Assembly (NCBI GenBank): GCA_002900555.1
Contig: MUGD01000173.1
Coordinates: 1 to 6,229 of the forward strand
Source of the DNA: Thermoplasmata archaeon M9B2D
GTDB lineage: Archaea; Thermoplasmatota; E2; DHVEG-1
Direction of reading: 5' to 3'
DNA length: 6,229 nucleotides
Positions 5,533 through 6,229 of the stretch are shown here, one piece after another. The position numbers were made by a program, and so were the translations under genes. The notes under the pieces were generated by a model. The model searched no databases. It was not told the origin of the DNA and worked only from the letters and a program-made list of their open reading frames with translations. Within the stretch, counting starts at the first letter, position 1. Each line of letters begins with the position of its first letter.

Positions 5533-6197
5533 TATGTCGCTTCACGCGCTCTCAAAGCATCACGAATCTCTAGAAATGCATCAAGTGTTTCTCTAGTGAA
5601 GATACGTTTCTTATGTCGTACCTGGCTTGGTGTCAGGGATTTTGGTGCTTTTCTACCAAACATTCGCATCTCTCGGAGTATGAAGTCCCGCAATTCTTCG
5701 TGGAATTTTATACCTTCAATCTTTTCTTCAGCTTCAGATTTTAGTTTGTCAACAATGAGCGAAATGAGTCCAGTCGGTTGGACTCCTGCAGAACCTCCTG
5801 CGGTTTCAATCAAGACTGTTCCAATGCCAAACAATCGATCAAAGACCCCTTTGCGTGTTCGAACATTTACGATAGTTCTGAAGGGGACATGCTTCTTTGT
5901 GATATTGATAATTCCCTTTCGAACATAGACCTCCGGCATCGCATCACCTGACCACGCCAGAACTGTATACTCAATTTTCTTCACATATATGAATGTGTAA
6001 AGTGATCCTATAATGAAAAATACCATGGCCGCTGAAACATAAATCAGACTGGTTGTTTCCCATCCGATTATGGTCAAAATCTCTATTGGTGCTGATAGAG
6101 CTAAGATGATTTCTAAGAAGGTCGGGTCAGTAAATCCGATAAAGAGTAGATATAGTGCAAACCAGATGAACACTAGAATTATTCCAACCTTGGTCAT
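5532..6197 (-). CDS. Membrane PH-domain protein (bPH2 / YdbS-like), possibly incomplete at its N-terminus
   Basis: From ATG 6197 the product has 221 residues. Hydrophobic segments at about 4-22 and 51-71, with a weaker one at 28-45, form the membrane part. Residues about 74-147 match the bacterial-type PH domain 2 of YdbS-like proteins: PEVYVRKGIINITKKHVPFRTIVNV and then FDRLFGIGTVLIETAGG (the arginine-rich loop, then RLxGIGTV and xTAGG). A charged tail of about 70 residues follows, probably cytoplasmic and helical. The family's role is poorly defined; membrane or lipid-linked scaffolding is usually proposed. No ribosome binding site precedes ATG 6197, and the frame stays open for ten more codons (QPINVFIYKK) to the window edge, so the true start may lie outside. 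It overlaps the ribosome binding site of the 30-residue membrane protein. Confidence 0.8.
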   Translation of the reverse strand: MTKVGIILVFIWFALYLLFIGFTDPTFLEIILALSAPIEILTIIGWETTSLIYVSAAMVFFIIGSLYTFIYVKKIEYTVLAWSGDAMPEVYVRKGIINITKKHVPFRTIVNVRTRKGVFDRLFGIGTVLIETAGGSAGVQPTGLISLIVDKLKSEAEEKIEGIKFHEELRDFILREMRMFGRKAPKSLTPSQVRHKKRIFTRETLDAFLEIRDALRAREAT

Positions 6198-6229
6198 TTT
6201 CTTGTAGATGAATACATTGATTGGCTGGA

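Noticed and set aside
5503..5928. 141-codon plus-strand open frame
   Set aside because: It is antisense to the PH-domain gene. The product is Ser/Arg-rich, as expected from a shadow frame, and matches nothing recognisable.

Overview
The window looks like ordinary chromosomal DNA from an archaeon. It is AT-leaning, with short, tightly packed, mostly single-gene transcription units. Shine-Dalgarno-like sites precede some genes (VOC protein, Gfo/Idh/MocA oxidoreductase, 30-residue membrane protein). TATA-like boxes lie about 25 bp before likely transcript starts, and one gene may be leaderless. The mix of families would fit an Asgard lineage such as Thorarchaeota. That placement is inference from gene style, because no ribosomal or other marker gene is present. 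No tRNA, rRNA, CRISPR array, insertion sequence or prophage gene was seen.

Layout: (1) 2-247 is the 3' end of a flavin-reductase-like FMN-binding protein. (2) 350-1042 is a UbiE/MenG-type methyltransferase, convergent with (3) a VOC-fold protein at 1136-1507 on the minus strand. (4) A 193-bp divergent intergenic region holds a dyad and leads into 1701-2511, a membrane-anchored BPL_N/glutamine-amidotransferase-like protein. Its frame is broken by one extra base near 1925, and its expected nucleophile position is Asp rather than Cys. (5) 2541-3047 is a DinB-fold metalloprotein, convergent with (6) a Gfo/Idh/MocA oxidoreductase at 3128-4378 on the minus strand. (7) A 189-bp divergent intergenic region with two adjacent palindromes separates it from (8) a sugar isomerase/epimerase-type TIM barrel at 4574-5419. 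(9) On the minus strand, a membrane PH-domain (YdbS-like) protein at 5532-6197, possibly starting outside the window, is followed by a 30-residue single-span membrane protein at 5426-5518 with a strong ribosome binding site.

Functional reading: the only convincing module is the divergent oxidoreductase/isomerase pair. Together they could interconvert or degrade a sugar or polyol under shared control from the palindromic intergenic region. The PH protein and the 30-residue protein look like a two-gene membrane operon. The other genes look like unlinked single units. No clearly new multi-gene system is visible. The most noteworthy non-coding signal is an exact 18-bp repeat found once in each of two convergent intergenic regions.
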